Of a stretch of DNA of 9,640 nt, positions 1 to 6,818 are shown in pieces. Origin of the DNA: Desulfobulbus sp. (GTDB taxonomy: Bacteria; Desulfobacterota; Desulfobulbia; Desulfobulbales; Desulfobulbaceae); the NCBI GenBank assembly GCA_011051825.1, contig DRKH01000404.1, positions 1 through 9,640 of the forward strand. Direction: 5' to 3'. Every line of letters begins with the position of its first letter. Within the stretch, counting starts at the first letter, position 1. Under the pieces are notes generated by a model that was not told where the DNA came from, searched no databases, and was given only the letters and a program-made list of their open reading frames with translations. Both the position numbers and the translations under genes were made by a program.

Positions 1-1246
1 ATTTCTTGCGGACCACCCGGCGAAAAAGATTTGCGAGGTTGGAATCCTTATATGGTCCGGTCATGAGATTGGTTTGAAAGTCCGCCTTCTTGTCCACCGT
101 GTAAAATATATAACCGTCCGGTTGAACCAGGAAAAGGTCGCCGTAGCCATATTCTTCAATGTATTTCTGATAAAAATCCTTGCCCTGCCGGTCAACGGGA
201 TTGAGCGCCTCCGCCACCTCGATTTCAACAATCATTGACCAGTCGACATCTCCGATTGCAAAGGATTTGAAAGCGGATATAACCAGCTTCCCGATATAAT
301 TTATGCCGATATCCGTTCCGTCTTCACCGGCCAGAGCTCTGGTTACCGCTTCGGTGTTTACCCGGCCTTTTTCCGGGTCGGCAAAGGAGGCCTTGACGGA
401 GTGATGTTCCGGGTCGCGAAAAGAGTCGGAACGCATCAGCCTGTCCGGACCGACCAGATAGGCCTCCCCGGTTTTGCCCAGGCCGCTCCGTTCCTGCATG
501 ATTGCCTGGATTTTGTCCATGGAAATCTGCAGGGCCACTACACCGTTCTGTCGGCCACCCTTCAGTATGGGTGCGGCAAGAAAGGCCGCCGGTTTGTTGT
601 CAAACGGCGCATAGGGGCTGAAATCCGCAAAGGCTATTTTCCCCTTTCTTGCCCGGGCAAAGGCCCTGGCAAGACCGGAATCTTTATATGGTCCGGTGAG
701 CAGGTTCGTCTTGTAATCGGCCTTTTCGGCCTGGGTATGGACGATGGTGCCGTCCTGGTCAATGATTATAAAATCGTGATAGCCGGTTGCCTTGATGAAC
801 CCATCAATGATATTTGAATAACGTGTATACTCCGGAGACTTGATCCCGGTTTCCAGGTAGGCCTTGTAGGTGGCCATCCCTTTTGTGCAGATGGAGCGGC
901 TCTGCTGGGCCTTGATATCAATAAACCATTGGTTGCTCAGGAGTTGCAGAGCCGTAATTTTATTCTGCTGAATTGCGGCAATTTTCTGCAGGGCTTCCAG
1001 GCGGAACTGGTTGACTGTCTCCATGAGCACCGCCATGTCTTCCCGGCGCTGATCAAAGAAATCTTCGACCTGTTTTTTCTTGATTGCCTGAACACTGTCC
1101 AACTGGTGGAAACTCTCCTCGGTGAGGGCTCTGGCGGATCTGGTTGAAGAAAAATAGCTGCTGACGGCCAGGGGAATCAAACCGATGGCCAAAAAAGCGG
1201 CAATAATGCGCACATTGATTTTTTTAAAAATATTTGGGAGTTGCAT
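1..1246 (-). CDS. Cache-domain membrane receptor, N-terminal 415 residues (probable methyl-accepting chemotaxis protein or sensor kinase; 3' end outside window)
   Basis: The reading frame is open from an ATG at 1246 to the left edge with no stop, so the gene is partial. The start is supported by a GGAGG Shine-Dalgarno at 1257-1253, six bases upstream. A membrane helix lies at about residues 13-33 (VRIIAAFLAIGLIPLAVSSY), followed by a periplasmic region. Residues 36-110 look helical. A Cache-like module spans about 130-275, including FIIIDQDGTIVHT and the signature GKTGEAYLVGPDRLMRSDS at 257-275, which is widespread in Cache-type chemoreceptors. A second related module begins near 355. The motif TGPYKDSxLA occurs at 184-193 and again at 396-405. 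The signalling domain is beyond the window, so whether the output is a chemoreceptor hairpin, a histidine kinase or a cyclase is unknown. A chemoreceptor is my first guess. It lies 20 nt after the 128-residue protein gene and is probably co-transcribed with it. Confidence 0.85.
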   Translation of the reverse strand, partial: MQLPNIFKKINVRIIAAFLAIGLIPLAVSSYFSSTRSARALTEESFHQLDSVQAIKKKQVEDFFDQRREDMAVLMETVNQFRLEALQKIAAIQQNKITALQLLSNQWFIDIKAQQSRSICTKGMATYKAYLETGIKSPEYTRYSNIIDGFIKATGYHDFIIIDQDGTIVHTQAEKADYKTNLLTGPYKDSGLARAFARARKGKIAFADFSPYAPFDNKPAAFLAAPILKGGRQNGVVALQISMDKIQAIMQERSGLGKTGEAYLVGPDRLMRSDSFRDPEHHSVKASFADPEKGRVNTEAVTRALAGEDGTDIGINYIGKLVISAFKSFAIGDVDWSMIVEIEVAEALNPVDRQGKDFYQKYIEEYGYGDLFLVQPDGYIFYTVDKKADFQTNLMTGPYKDSNLANLFRRVVRKK

Positions 1247-1266
1247 CTTTTTCCTCCGATATTGAT

Positions 1267-1653
1267 TCAGTGGGAAGATACCCGAAGTTTCCGATTACAT
1301 ATCCTGGTCAGAAATTGTTCGAGCAGGGACAGGTCCTGTTCACCCTGGCAGACAAGGCGTGGCTTGAGCCGGTATCCTTTGTCGAGGAGATTTCGGTTGC
1401 TGCCGTCAAGAATGAGAATGATCTGAAAATCTTCCAGATCATCGGCCAGGAGCTGCAGTTGCCTGAGGTCTTCATCACCGGCGGCAAAGAGGAGGAGAAT
1501 GTCGTGGCTGTTCATCTGCAGAGCGCCTGGAGTATTGAACTCACAGCCGGCGGGCAGTTCAATGCATTTGCCAATTCCATCCATACCGAGAGTCCGCTGA
1601 TAATACTTTTGACCGGCAGTGGTCGGGCTTGCCGCATAAAAAAAGATGTTCAT
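1267..1653 (-). CDS. Small protein of unknown function, possible receiver-like (pseudo-receiver) fold
   Basis: This is a 128-residue soluble protein with no signal peptide or membrane helix. The ATG at 1653 is preceded by AGGAAGGAGA (1670-1661), with GGAG eight bases from the start. Another ATG at 1658 opens a three-codon frame only. I do not recognise a family by sequence. By eye the alternation suggests five strand-helix units: MNIFFYA, then GKCIELPA, HDILLLFAAG, QIILILDG and PRLVCQG, each followed by a helix-like stretch, with EQDLSLLEQFLTRI as the last helix. This is the order and size of a CheY-like receiver, but strand 3 carries no aspartate at the usual phospho-acceptor position and the N-terminal acidic pair is absent. 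It sits directly ahead of the Cache receptor, so a role as an adaptor or companion of that receptor is plausible. It could equally be an unrelated alpha/beta protein. That the gene is real is well supported; its function is not. Confidence 0.75.
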   Translation of the reverse strand: MNIFFYAASPTTAGQKYYQRTLGMDGIGKCIELPAGCEFNTPGALQMNSHDILLLFAAGDEDLRQLQLLADDLEDFQIILILDGSNRNLLDKGYRLKPRLVCQGEQDLSLLEQFLTRICNRKLRVSSH

Positions 1654-1660
1654 GCCATGT

Positions 1661-1670
1661 TCTCCTTCCT
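1661..1670 (-). promoter_or_regulatory. Strong ribosome binding site of the 128-residue protein gene
   Basis: On the minus strand AGGAAGGAGA precedes the ATG at 1653, with an eight-base spacer. It fixes this start in preference to the overlapping ATG at 1658, which meets TGA after two codons. Confidence 0.7.
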
Positions 1671-1773
1671 GGTTGACAGAGAGTCCCTTTGGACTACTGG
1701 CTGTAAAGCAGGAAGTATGCCCGGGGCTAAAAAAAGATTTCCAGCTGCATAATCTAGTGATATTAATATGTTG

Positions 1774-1787
1774 GCTTGGGAGGTGCC
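1774..1787 (-). promoter_or_regulatory. Candidate sigma-54 (-24/-12) promoter for the small-protein/Cache-receptor operon
   Basis: The minus strand reads GGCACCTCCCAAGC. It keeps the GG (1787-1786) and GC (1775-1774) dinucleotides at the sigma-54 spacing and the full GGCAC of the -24 element. The -12 element has AAGC where TTGC is usual. Transcription would start near 1762, about 110 nt before the ATG at 1653, after an AT-rich stretch (1750-1770). The gene just upstream encodes a sigma-54 activator with the GAFTGA motif, which gives the site some context. It is a single imperfect match found by eye, and chance is a real alternative. Confidence 0.35.
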
Positions 1788-1817
1788 GGTGGCGGATGTG
1801 CAGGAAGAGAGTTTTTT

Positions 1818-1852
1818 GTCCGGGAAACCAGACTGGGTCGGCTTTTCCGGAC
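1818..1852. repeat. Stem-loop between the NtrC-type regulator and the small-protein gene
   Basis: GTCCGGGAAA at 1818-1827 pairs with TTTCCGGAC at 1844-1852, with one bulged G and a 16-nt loop. On the minus strand the stem is followed by A residues, and on the plus strand by GACCGG, so it lacks the T-tract of an intrinsic terminator in either direction. It lies 72 nt after the regulator's stop and about 30 nt upstream of the sigma-54-like site. It could be a regulator binding site, an upstream activating site or an mRNA 3' end structure. Nothing else was recognised in the 1654-1923 gap. Confidence 0.4.
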
Positions 1853-1923
1853 GACCGGCCGTGAGGGAACGCAGGGCCGCTCGGAAAACGTTCAGGAGTG
1901 CATGTAAACCAACGGACGGCTGG

Positions 1924-3318
1924 TCAGTCTCGTCCTGATGCGAGGGTGATATCGTGTTTTTTCAGGAGTTCGTAGAGTCTGGCCCTGGAGAGACCGGAAA
2001 GGCGGCAGGCCTCTTTGATGTTGCCTCCGGAGGTCCGGGTCAGGTTGTTGAGGTAGTGTCGTTCGCACTGGTTTTTATACTCGGGCCAGGTGCCCGGAGA
2101 GAAAATTTCTTTGCCGGGTCCGGATATTTTATGCTCGCCCAGGCCGGCCTGGGCACAGTGGATACGGAGTTGCTCCGGTAAATGGTAGGAATGGAGGGTG
2201 GGAAAGGAACGGGCATTGGCAAAGGTCTGTTCAATGACCTGTTTCAGCTCCCGAATGTTTCCCGGCCATTCATAACTGGCCAGGCAGTCGAAAAGATCGG
2301 GTGCCACCCCTTTGCCGTCCAGTTGAAAACGGTCGCAGAGACGGCTGGTGAAGGTTCTGGTCAATTCACGCAGGTCGTCCATTCGTTCGCACAGGGGCGG
2401 GAGGTCAATTGTAAAGGCACGCAGGCGGAAGAGCAGGTCCTGCCGAAAGGCCCCCTCCTCGGTCATTTGGTCGAGATCCCGGTTTGTTGCGGCAACAACC
2501 CGGAAATCACTGTGCTGTTCCCTTGTTTCACCGAGCCGGAGGTACCTCCGCTCCTGGATGACTCGGAGAAACTTTTTCTGTATCTCCAGGGGGAGTTCGC
2601 CTACCTCGTCAAGGAAGAGGGTGCCTTTGTCCGCCGCCTTGATCAGGCCGTTGCGGGTGGATTCTGCACCCGTGAACGCACCCTTGACATGACCAAACAG
2701 CAGACTTTCAAACAGGCTTGCGGGCAGGGCCGCACAGTCGACGACCACAAAGTTACCCCGGGCCCGTTCACTGTTGGCATGGATGGCCCGGGCAAAGAGC
2801 TCTTTGCCGGTCCCCGTTTGACCGGTGATCAGAACTCCGGAATCGGCGGGGGCGGCCCGGGCAACCTGATCAAGACATTTATTCAGCGGTTCGCTGTTAC
2901 CGATTATATGTTTGCGCTGCAGGGCAACCGGGCAGATTTTAAGAGTCTGTTTTTCGGCCCGGAATTGAAGAGCCCTGGTCAAGTGCAGGTTGATGTCCCG
3001 GATGAAATGCTGCTTTTCGATGTAACTCCATGCCCCTTTCTGCATGGCCTTTGCCGCCCCGTCAACCGCCCCGTTTCCGGTGAAGATAATCACTTCGGGT
3101 TGCGAGGGCAGGTTCAGGAAGGATTGAATAACATCAAGCCCGCAGCCATCGGGCATGTCTACATCGAGCAGGACAATATCAAATCGACCGTTTTTACCGA
3201 TCAGCTGCCCCTCTGCCAGCGTAGTCGAGCATGTGGCTGTAAAACCGGCCCGTTGAAGATAGCGGTGGGCCATCTTCAACAGGCTGGGGTCATCATCAAC
3301 CAGCAGAATTTCAGTCAT
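1924..3318 (-). CDS. NtrC-family response regulator, sigma-54 activator
   Basis: This 464-residue protein has the standard NtrC length and domain order. The receiver covers about residues 3-118, with acidic pocket D8-D10, predicted phospho-acceptor D52 (LLDVDMPDG), T80, and K102, which is followed by Q rather than the usual P. The AAA+ sigma-54 interaction domain covers about 137-375. It has Walker A GQTGTGKE (166-173), GAFTGA loop (213-218), Walker B TLFLDE (233-238), arginine-bearing LLFRLR (295-300) and WPGNIREL (351-358). A Fis-type helix-turn-helix lies at about 430-455 (GGNIKEACRLSGLSRARLYE). It binds upstream sites and remodels sigma-54 RNA polymerase when phosphorylated. I chose the ATG at 3318 because the receiver begins there; the same frame is open upstream to 3492, but that stretch only overlaps the kinase's receiver out of frame. 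The start overlaps the kinase stop by 8 nt (ATGACTGA) with a weak Shine-Dalgarno, implying translational coupling. Its partner is therefore almost certainly that kinase. Confidence 0.95.
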   Translation of the reverse strand: MTEILLVDDDPSLLKMAHRYLQRAGFTATCSTTLAEGQLIGKNGRFDIVLLDVDMPDGCGLDVIQSFLNLPSQPEVIIFTGNGAVDGAAKAMQKGAWSYIEKQHFIRDINLHLTRALQFRAEKQTLKICPVALQRKHIIGNSEPLNKCLDQVARAAPADSGVLITGQTGTGKELFARAIHANSERARGNFVVVDCAALPASLFESLLFGHVKGAFTGAESTRNGLIKAADKGTLFLDEVGELPLEIQKKFLRVIQERRYLRLGETREQHSDFRVVAATNRDLDQMTEEGAFRQDLLFRLRAFTIDLPPLCERMDDLRELTRTFTSRLCDRFQLDGKGVAPDLFDCLASYEWPGNIRELKQVIEQTFANARSFPTLHSYHLPEQLRIHCAQAGLGEHKISGPGKEIFSPGTWPEYKNQCERHYLNNLTRTSGGNIKEACRLSGLSRARLYELLKKHDITLASGRD

Positions 3319-6300
3319 GATGGAGAACCTGATCCAGGACGGTTGCCAGTTGTCGGAGGATAACCGGTTTAAGGAGATATGCGCGAAAACCCAGGGCCGC
3401 CGCATGATCTTCATCAATGGTTTCGCTGAACCCGGTGCAGATGATGATCGGCAGGCCCGGACGCTTGGCAAGTAGCTGTTTTGCCAGATCAATTCCGGTC
3501 ATTCCGGGCATGGTCATGTCGGTCAGCAACAGGTCGAAATCGTTGATATGTTCCTGCATGTGGAGCAGGGCCTGCCTGCTGTCGGTAAACGAGACGATAC
3601 TATAACCCAGATCGGTCAGCATCCGATCATAAATATCAACCAGAAAGGGCTCATCGTCGACCACCACGATTCGTTCATTGCCTTTGGGGAGCTGCTCCGG
3701 ATTTCTCTTTTCGGCGGGCTGGGAATCGGTTTCGACATTGGGAATCTGGATGCGGAAGGTGGTTCCCTCACCCGGTCTGCTGGTTACTTTGATCTGTCCG
3801 CCATGCTGTTTGATAATGCCGTGGCTGACCGACAACCCCAGTCCGGTCCCCTGGTCTTTGGGTTTGGTGGTGAAAAAAGGATCAAATATTCGTTCCATGG
3901 TCTGCTGGTCCATGCCGCATCCGTCGTCCGTGATCTCGATTTCGATATAATTCTCTGCTGCGGGCAGGGGGGAAAACCTGTTGAACTGCCTGTTGATTGC
4001 ACTGTTTCGAAGTGAGACCGATATCGTTCCCTTATTTGTACCAATGGCATGCTTTGCATTGGTACAGAGGTTCAGGATAACCTGATGAAGACGGGTCGGG
4101 TCCCCCAGGATCGGTTTGCAGGAGGAGACGATATGCTGTTCCAGGGTAATCGTTGCCGGGAGTGAGGCCTTAAGCAGTCGGAGTGTTTCCTTAAGAACGA
4201 GCTGTACCTTTACGGGGTGAAATGCCGCCTGATCCTGACGGCTGAAGGTCAGAATCTGTTTGACCAGATCAACCGCCCGTTGTCCGGCCACAATGATTTC
4301 CTTGACATCTTCCCGTGCCGGATTGCCTTCAGGTATCTCCAGATTTGCAATCTCTGCAAACCCCAGAATCGCACCAAGGATATTGTTGAAATCATGGGCA
4401 ATGCCGCCAGCCAGCGTGCCGATGGCTTCCAGCCTCTGTACCTGTTGCAGCTGTTGCTCAAGTTCCCGTTCATGGGTGATATTCCGTTTGACGGCAATGA
4501 AGTTGATCAGCTTGCCTTTCTTGTCAAACACCGGTGAGATAGTTGCCTTTTCTTCGAACAGCTCACCATCCTTTTTCCTGTTGATCAATATTCCGTGCCA
4601 GGTCCTGCCCGCGAGAATGGTTACCCATAATTCATGGTAAAACGCCGGGTTATGCTGGCCGCTTTTGAGAAGTCGAGGGTTTTTTCCCAGAGCCTCGGTG
4701 CGGCTGTAGCCGGTATGTTCTTCAAAGGCCGGATTGGTATACTGGATAATGCCGTCCCGGTCGGTGATAACAATGGTCTCCGTGCTCTGCTCAATGGCAG
4801 CCGCAAGGAGAATTCGTTCCTGTTCCAGGGCCAGCTGTTCGGTCATGTCACGCGCCACATGCACAACCTGAACCACCCGGCCTGCCTCTGAAAATATCGG
4901 GTGACTGGTGATCTCAAAGGTTTTGCCCAGCTCTTTCTGTTCGAGCATGGCCGAATGCGGCTGGCCGTCAACAAAGGTTTCGGCCGCCGGGCAGCCGTCA
5001 ATACAGGCCGGGTCGGGTTCCGGTATTTTCCGGATTGTTTTCCCGTTTGCATCCTGCAGTGCATAGAGCTGGACTGCGGCCATATTGGCCTGCAGAATAT
5101 GCATGTCGGCATTCAATACCGTGATGGCACTGCCAATGGCATTAAAGGTCTGCTGCCAGCGTTGTTCCGCCTGCTGCAGTGCCTGTTGCTGTTTCTTGTA
5201 TTCTGAAATATCCCTGGTAATGGCCAGGACATGAGGTTCAGCATCAATTTCTATGAGATTCATTGAGGTGAGGCCGATCACCACTGTTCCGTCTTTGCGG
5301 ATAAATTCAGCTTCCAGATTTTCAATCAGGCCATTTTTCCGTATCTTCTGAACCAGGGTGTTTCGGAGCTCCACGTCTTTCCAGATTCCCAGCTCGGCCG
5401 AGGTTTTTCCGATAACCTCGGTCGGGACATAACCGGTGACATTGCAGAATTCCCTGTTGACCTCGACAAAGGTGCCGTCGACTTTATTCAGATTTATGGC
5501 ATCAGGGCCGGTCTCGAATATATGCCTGAATTTTTCTTCACTGGCCTGAAGCCGGTGGCGCAGTTTTTTTTCTTTGTTGAGAAGGGCCTGCAGCTCTGTA
5601 GTTTTCAGGCGGACCTGACGGCGGAAGTAATAGATGACTATGGCAGTAAGAAGGAGCAGTGATGCGACAATGTAGAGGAGGTGCCGGCTCCATAATGGTA
5701 TGTCACCATAACGGCTTACGGAGAGCCAGCGTTCAATGGATTGATAATAAACGGATTTTCGATTTTCTTTCATGTCCCTCAGGCCCTGGTCAATGGTATG
5801 AAGAAGGTCGGAATTTTTCCCCGGTGGTCCGCCGTAACGGATTTCAATGGGGTTGAAAATGATCGGAGTTTTGGCGGTATTAAACTGTTTTGCCTCCTGG
5901 GAGCCAAAGAGTCGGCTTACCAGAGCCACGTCCGCCTTTTTATCCTGAACTGCCTGCAGGGCCTGATTGTACCCGTCAACATGGAGGAGTTGAACCTGGA
6001 GGTCGAAATTTTTGACCAGAGCAAGAAACGCCCTGGTGTAAATATCCCTGTCGACCAGGGCGATAATTTTACCGTTAAGGGAGAGAATGGAGGTGAAATC
6101 CCGGTTCGGCAAGCTGTAGAACTGTCCCCAGTTACTGAGCAGCGGGACGGCGTTGAATGAATAGAGTTTTTTTCTTTCCGGCGAAAAGGCGATACCGACC
6201 AGCAGATCAATCTTGCCTGTATGCAGCCGGTCCAGACATTGGAGCCAGGTTCCGGGCACGAACTGCATCTCCCATTTCTTTTTCCGGGCAATCTCTTCCA

Positions 6301-6508
6301 GCACATCAACGGCAATGCCCTGATATCGCCCCAGATCGTCCCGGAAGACCAACGGTCTGTTTTCATAGACACCAACCAGGATCTGGCGGGTAGCGGCAAC
6401 TGTACCGGATGCAAGGACAGCGCTCAGGAGAAGAAAGCAAAAGGTGGTGCAGAGGAGGAGCTGAGTAGTGAACTTCAAGATAGCGTTTTCTTTGGGAGAA
6501 GATTTCAA
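3311..6508 (-). CDS. Hybrid sensor histidine kinase with periplasmic solute-binding (family 3) sensor, three PAS domains and a receiver
   Basis: This is a 1065-residue membrane kinase. A signal peptide covers about residues 1-39. A family 3 solute-binding (Venus-flytrap) domain covers about 42-265 (ILVGVYENRPLVF; YQGIAVDVLEEIARKKKWE), as in BvgS/EvgS-type sensors. A membrane helix spans 277-295. PAS1 is about 322-437, a Q-rich coiled linker 437-455, PAS2 about 450-560 with a Cys pair (CIDGCPAAET, 502-511), and PAS3 about 566-682. The kinase core has H705 in GGIAHDFNN, N813/N817, DDGCGM (861-866), FDPFFTTK and GTGLGLS (887-893). A C-terminal receiver covers about 945-1063, with D951/D952, D997, T1025 and K1047. 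All catalytic residues are present. It probably senses an amino-acid-like ligand and phosphorylates the overlapping NtrC-type regulator. The start is TTG at 6508: a TAA lies three codons upstream in frame, no ATG is near, and no Shine-Dalgarno is visible. A later TTG at 6478 is possible but would shorten the signal peptide. Confidence 0.93.
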   Translation of the reverse strand: MKSSPKENAILKFTTQLLLCTTFCFLLLSAVLASGTVAATRQILVGVYENRPLVFRDDLGRYQGIAVDVLEEIARKKKWEMQFVPGTWLQCLDRLHTGKIDLLVGIAFSPERKKLYSFNAVPLLSNWGQFYSLPNRDFTSILSLNGKIIALVDRDIYTRAFLALVKNFDLQVQLLHVDGYNQALQAVQDKKADVALVSRLFGSQEAKQFNTAKTPIIFNPIEIRYGGPPGKNSDLLHTIDQGLRDMKENRKSVYYQSIERWLSVSRYGDIPLWSRHLLYIVASLLLLTAIVIYYFRRQVRLKTTELQALLNKEKKLRHRLQASEEKFRHIFETGPDAINLNKVDGTFVEVNREFCNVTGYVPTEVIGKTSAELGIWKDVELRNTLVQKIRKNGLIENLEAEFIRKDGTVVIGLTSMNLIEIDAEPHVLAITRDISEYKKQQQALQQAEQRWQQTFNAIGSAITVLNADMHILQANMAAVQLYALQDANGKTIRKIPEPDPACIDGCPAAETFVDGQPHSAMLEQKELGKTFEITSHPIFSEAGRVVQVVHVARDMTEQLALEQERILLAAAIEQSTETIVITDRDGIIQYTNPAFEEHTGYSRTEALGKNPRLLKSGQHNPAFYHELWVTILAGRTWHGILINRKKDGELFEEKATISPVFDKKGKLINFIAVKRNITHERELEQQLQQVQRLEAIGTLAGGIAHDFNNILGAILGFAEIANLEIPEGNPAREDVKEIIVAGQRAVDLVKQILTFSRQDQAAFHPVKVQLVLKETLRLLKASLPATITLEQHIVSSCKPILGDPTRLHQVILNLCTNAKHAIGTNKGTISVSLRNSAINRQFNRFSPLPAAENYIEIEITDDGCGMDQQTMERIFDPFFTTKPKDQGTGLGLSVSHGIIKQHGGQIKVTSRPGEGTTFRIQIPNVETDSQPAEKRNPEQLPKGNERIVVVDDEPFLVDIYDRMLTDLGYSIVSFTDSRQALLHMQEHINDFDLLLTDMTMPGMTGIDLAKQLLAKRPGLPIIICTGFSETIDEDHAAALGFRAYLLKPVILRQLATVLDQVLHHD

Positions 6509-6518
6509 CTGTTTTTAA

Positions 6519-6633
6519 CAGGCCGGGTTTACCCAACAGCCTGGCCCGATGGGATGGGCCGTTGAACGCGAGCTTGCGAGCGGAGCGGTCCATCCCGTCG
6601 GGAGCAACACGGTATTCGGGTACTGCCGGCCTG
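6519..6633. repeat. 115-bp concentric palindrome (REP/MITE-like element or structured leader) before the hybrid kinase
   Basis: CAGGCCGG at 6519-6526 is exactly inverted at 6626-6633. After a 3x3 mismatch, TACCC at 6530-6534 pairs with 6618-6622 on the same axis. Nested inside, CCGATGGGATGGGCCG (6546-6561) pairs with CGGTCCATCCCGTCGG (6586-6601) along all 16 positions, two of them G-T wobbles, with a 24-nt loop rich in GCGAGC-type repeats. No coding gene is inside and no target duplication is evident. It ends 10 nt before the kinase's TTG start. It may be an inserted palindromic repeat of the kind dispersed in many genomes, or a leader RNA structure controlling the kinase mRNA. Confidence 0.7.
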
Positions 6634-6638
6634 GGGAA

Positions 6639-6665
6639 GACAGTATGCATGCTGTCTATACTGTC
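6639..6665. promoter_or_regulatory. Operator-like cluster of three GACAGNAT half-sites
   Basis: On the plus strand GACAGTATGCATGCTGTC (6639-6656) is an 18-bp palindrome with one mismatched pair, and ATACTGTC follows at 6658-6665. Read on the minus strand this gives GACAGTAT, then GACAGCAT nine bases later, then the inverted copy ATACTGTC. Such an arrangement is typical of a transcription-factor binding site. It lies between the palindromic element and a promoter-like stretch in the gap before the hybrid kinase, overlapping a TATAGA (6660-6655). The factor is unknown. Confidence 0.45.
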
Positions 6666-6687
6666 GATAAATACCAGGAAAAGTCAA
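6655..6687 (-). promoter_or_regulatory. Weak promoter-like stretch for the hybrid kinase operon
   Basis: TTGACT (6687-6682) is a good -35 hexamer. The best -10-like hexamer downstream is TATAGA (6660-6655), but the 21-nt spacing is too long for an ordinary sigma-70 promoter, so the call is weak. The surrounding 6661-6740 is AT-rich with long A/T runs, as expected of a promoter region. If real, the leader would be about 140 nt and would include the 115-bp palindrome. Confidence 0.25.
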
Positions 6688-6775
6688 AGGTTTTTTTGAT
6701 AATAATAAGAGGTATCTTTTGCTTGTTTCTGTGTTTAGGTATGATATCGAGTGGTTACTCGTATGGGTGGGTGGG

Positions 6776-6818
6776 AAAAACTCCGGCAGCTCAGCTCGTA
6801 ACGGGGCGATCAGCCGGA
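6776..6818 (-). terminator. Candidate intrinsic terminator of the PhoB/PhoR-like operon
   Basis: On the minus strand TCCGGC (6818-6813), which includes the last two sense codons before the stop, pairs with GCCGGA (6787-6782). One base later comes TTTTT (6780-6776). The stem is GC-rich but only six pairs and the loop is 25 nt, so it is a modest candidate. A second small hairpin with a four-base loop (CGAGT 6748-6752 with ACTCG 6757-6761) follows without a T-tract. Confidence 0.45.

Noticed and set aside
2182..3363. Long plus-strand open frame (393 codons) opposite the NtrC-type regulator gene
   Set aside because: It lies wholly antisense to a well-conserved regulator gene and the start of the kinase's receiver. 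It shows no recognisable domain, and its residue pattern is that of a shadow of the real gene.
3319..3492. 58-residue N-terminal extension of the NtrC-type regulator
   Set aside because: The upstream frame is open only because it overlaps the kinase's receiver out of frame. The receiver's first strand starts right at the ATG at 3318.
6363..6650. 95-codon minus-strand frame across the palindrome and the kinase start
   Set aside because: It runs through the palindromic repeat and then out of frame with the kinase signal peptide, with no domain or ribosome site; repeats often give such spurious frames.
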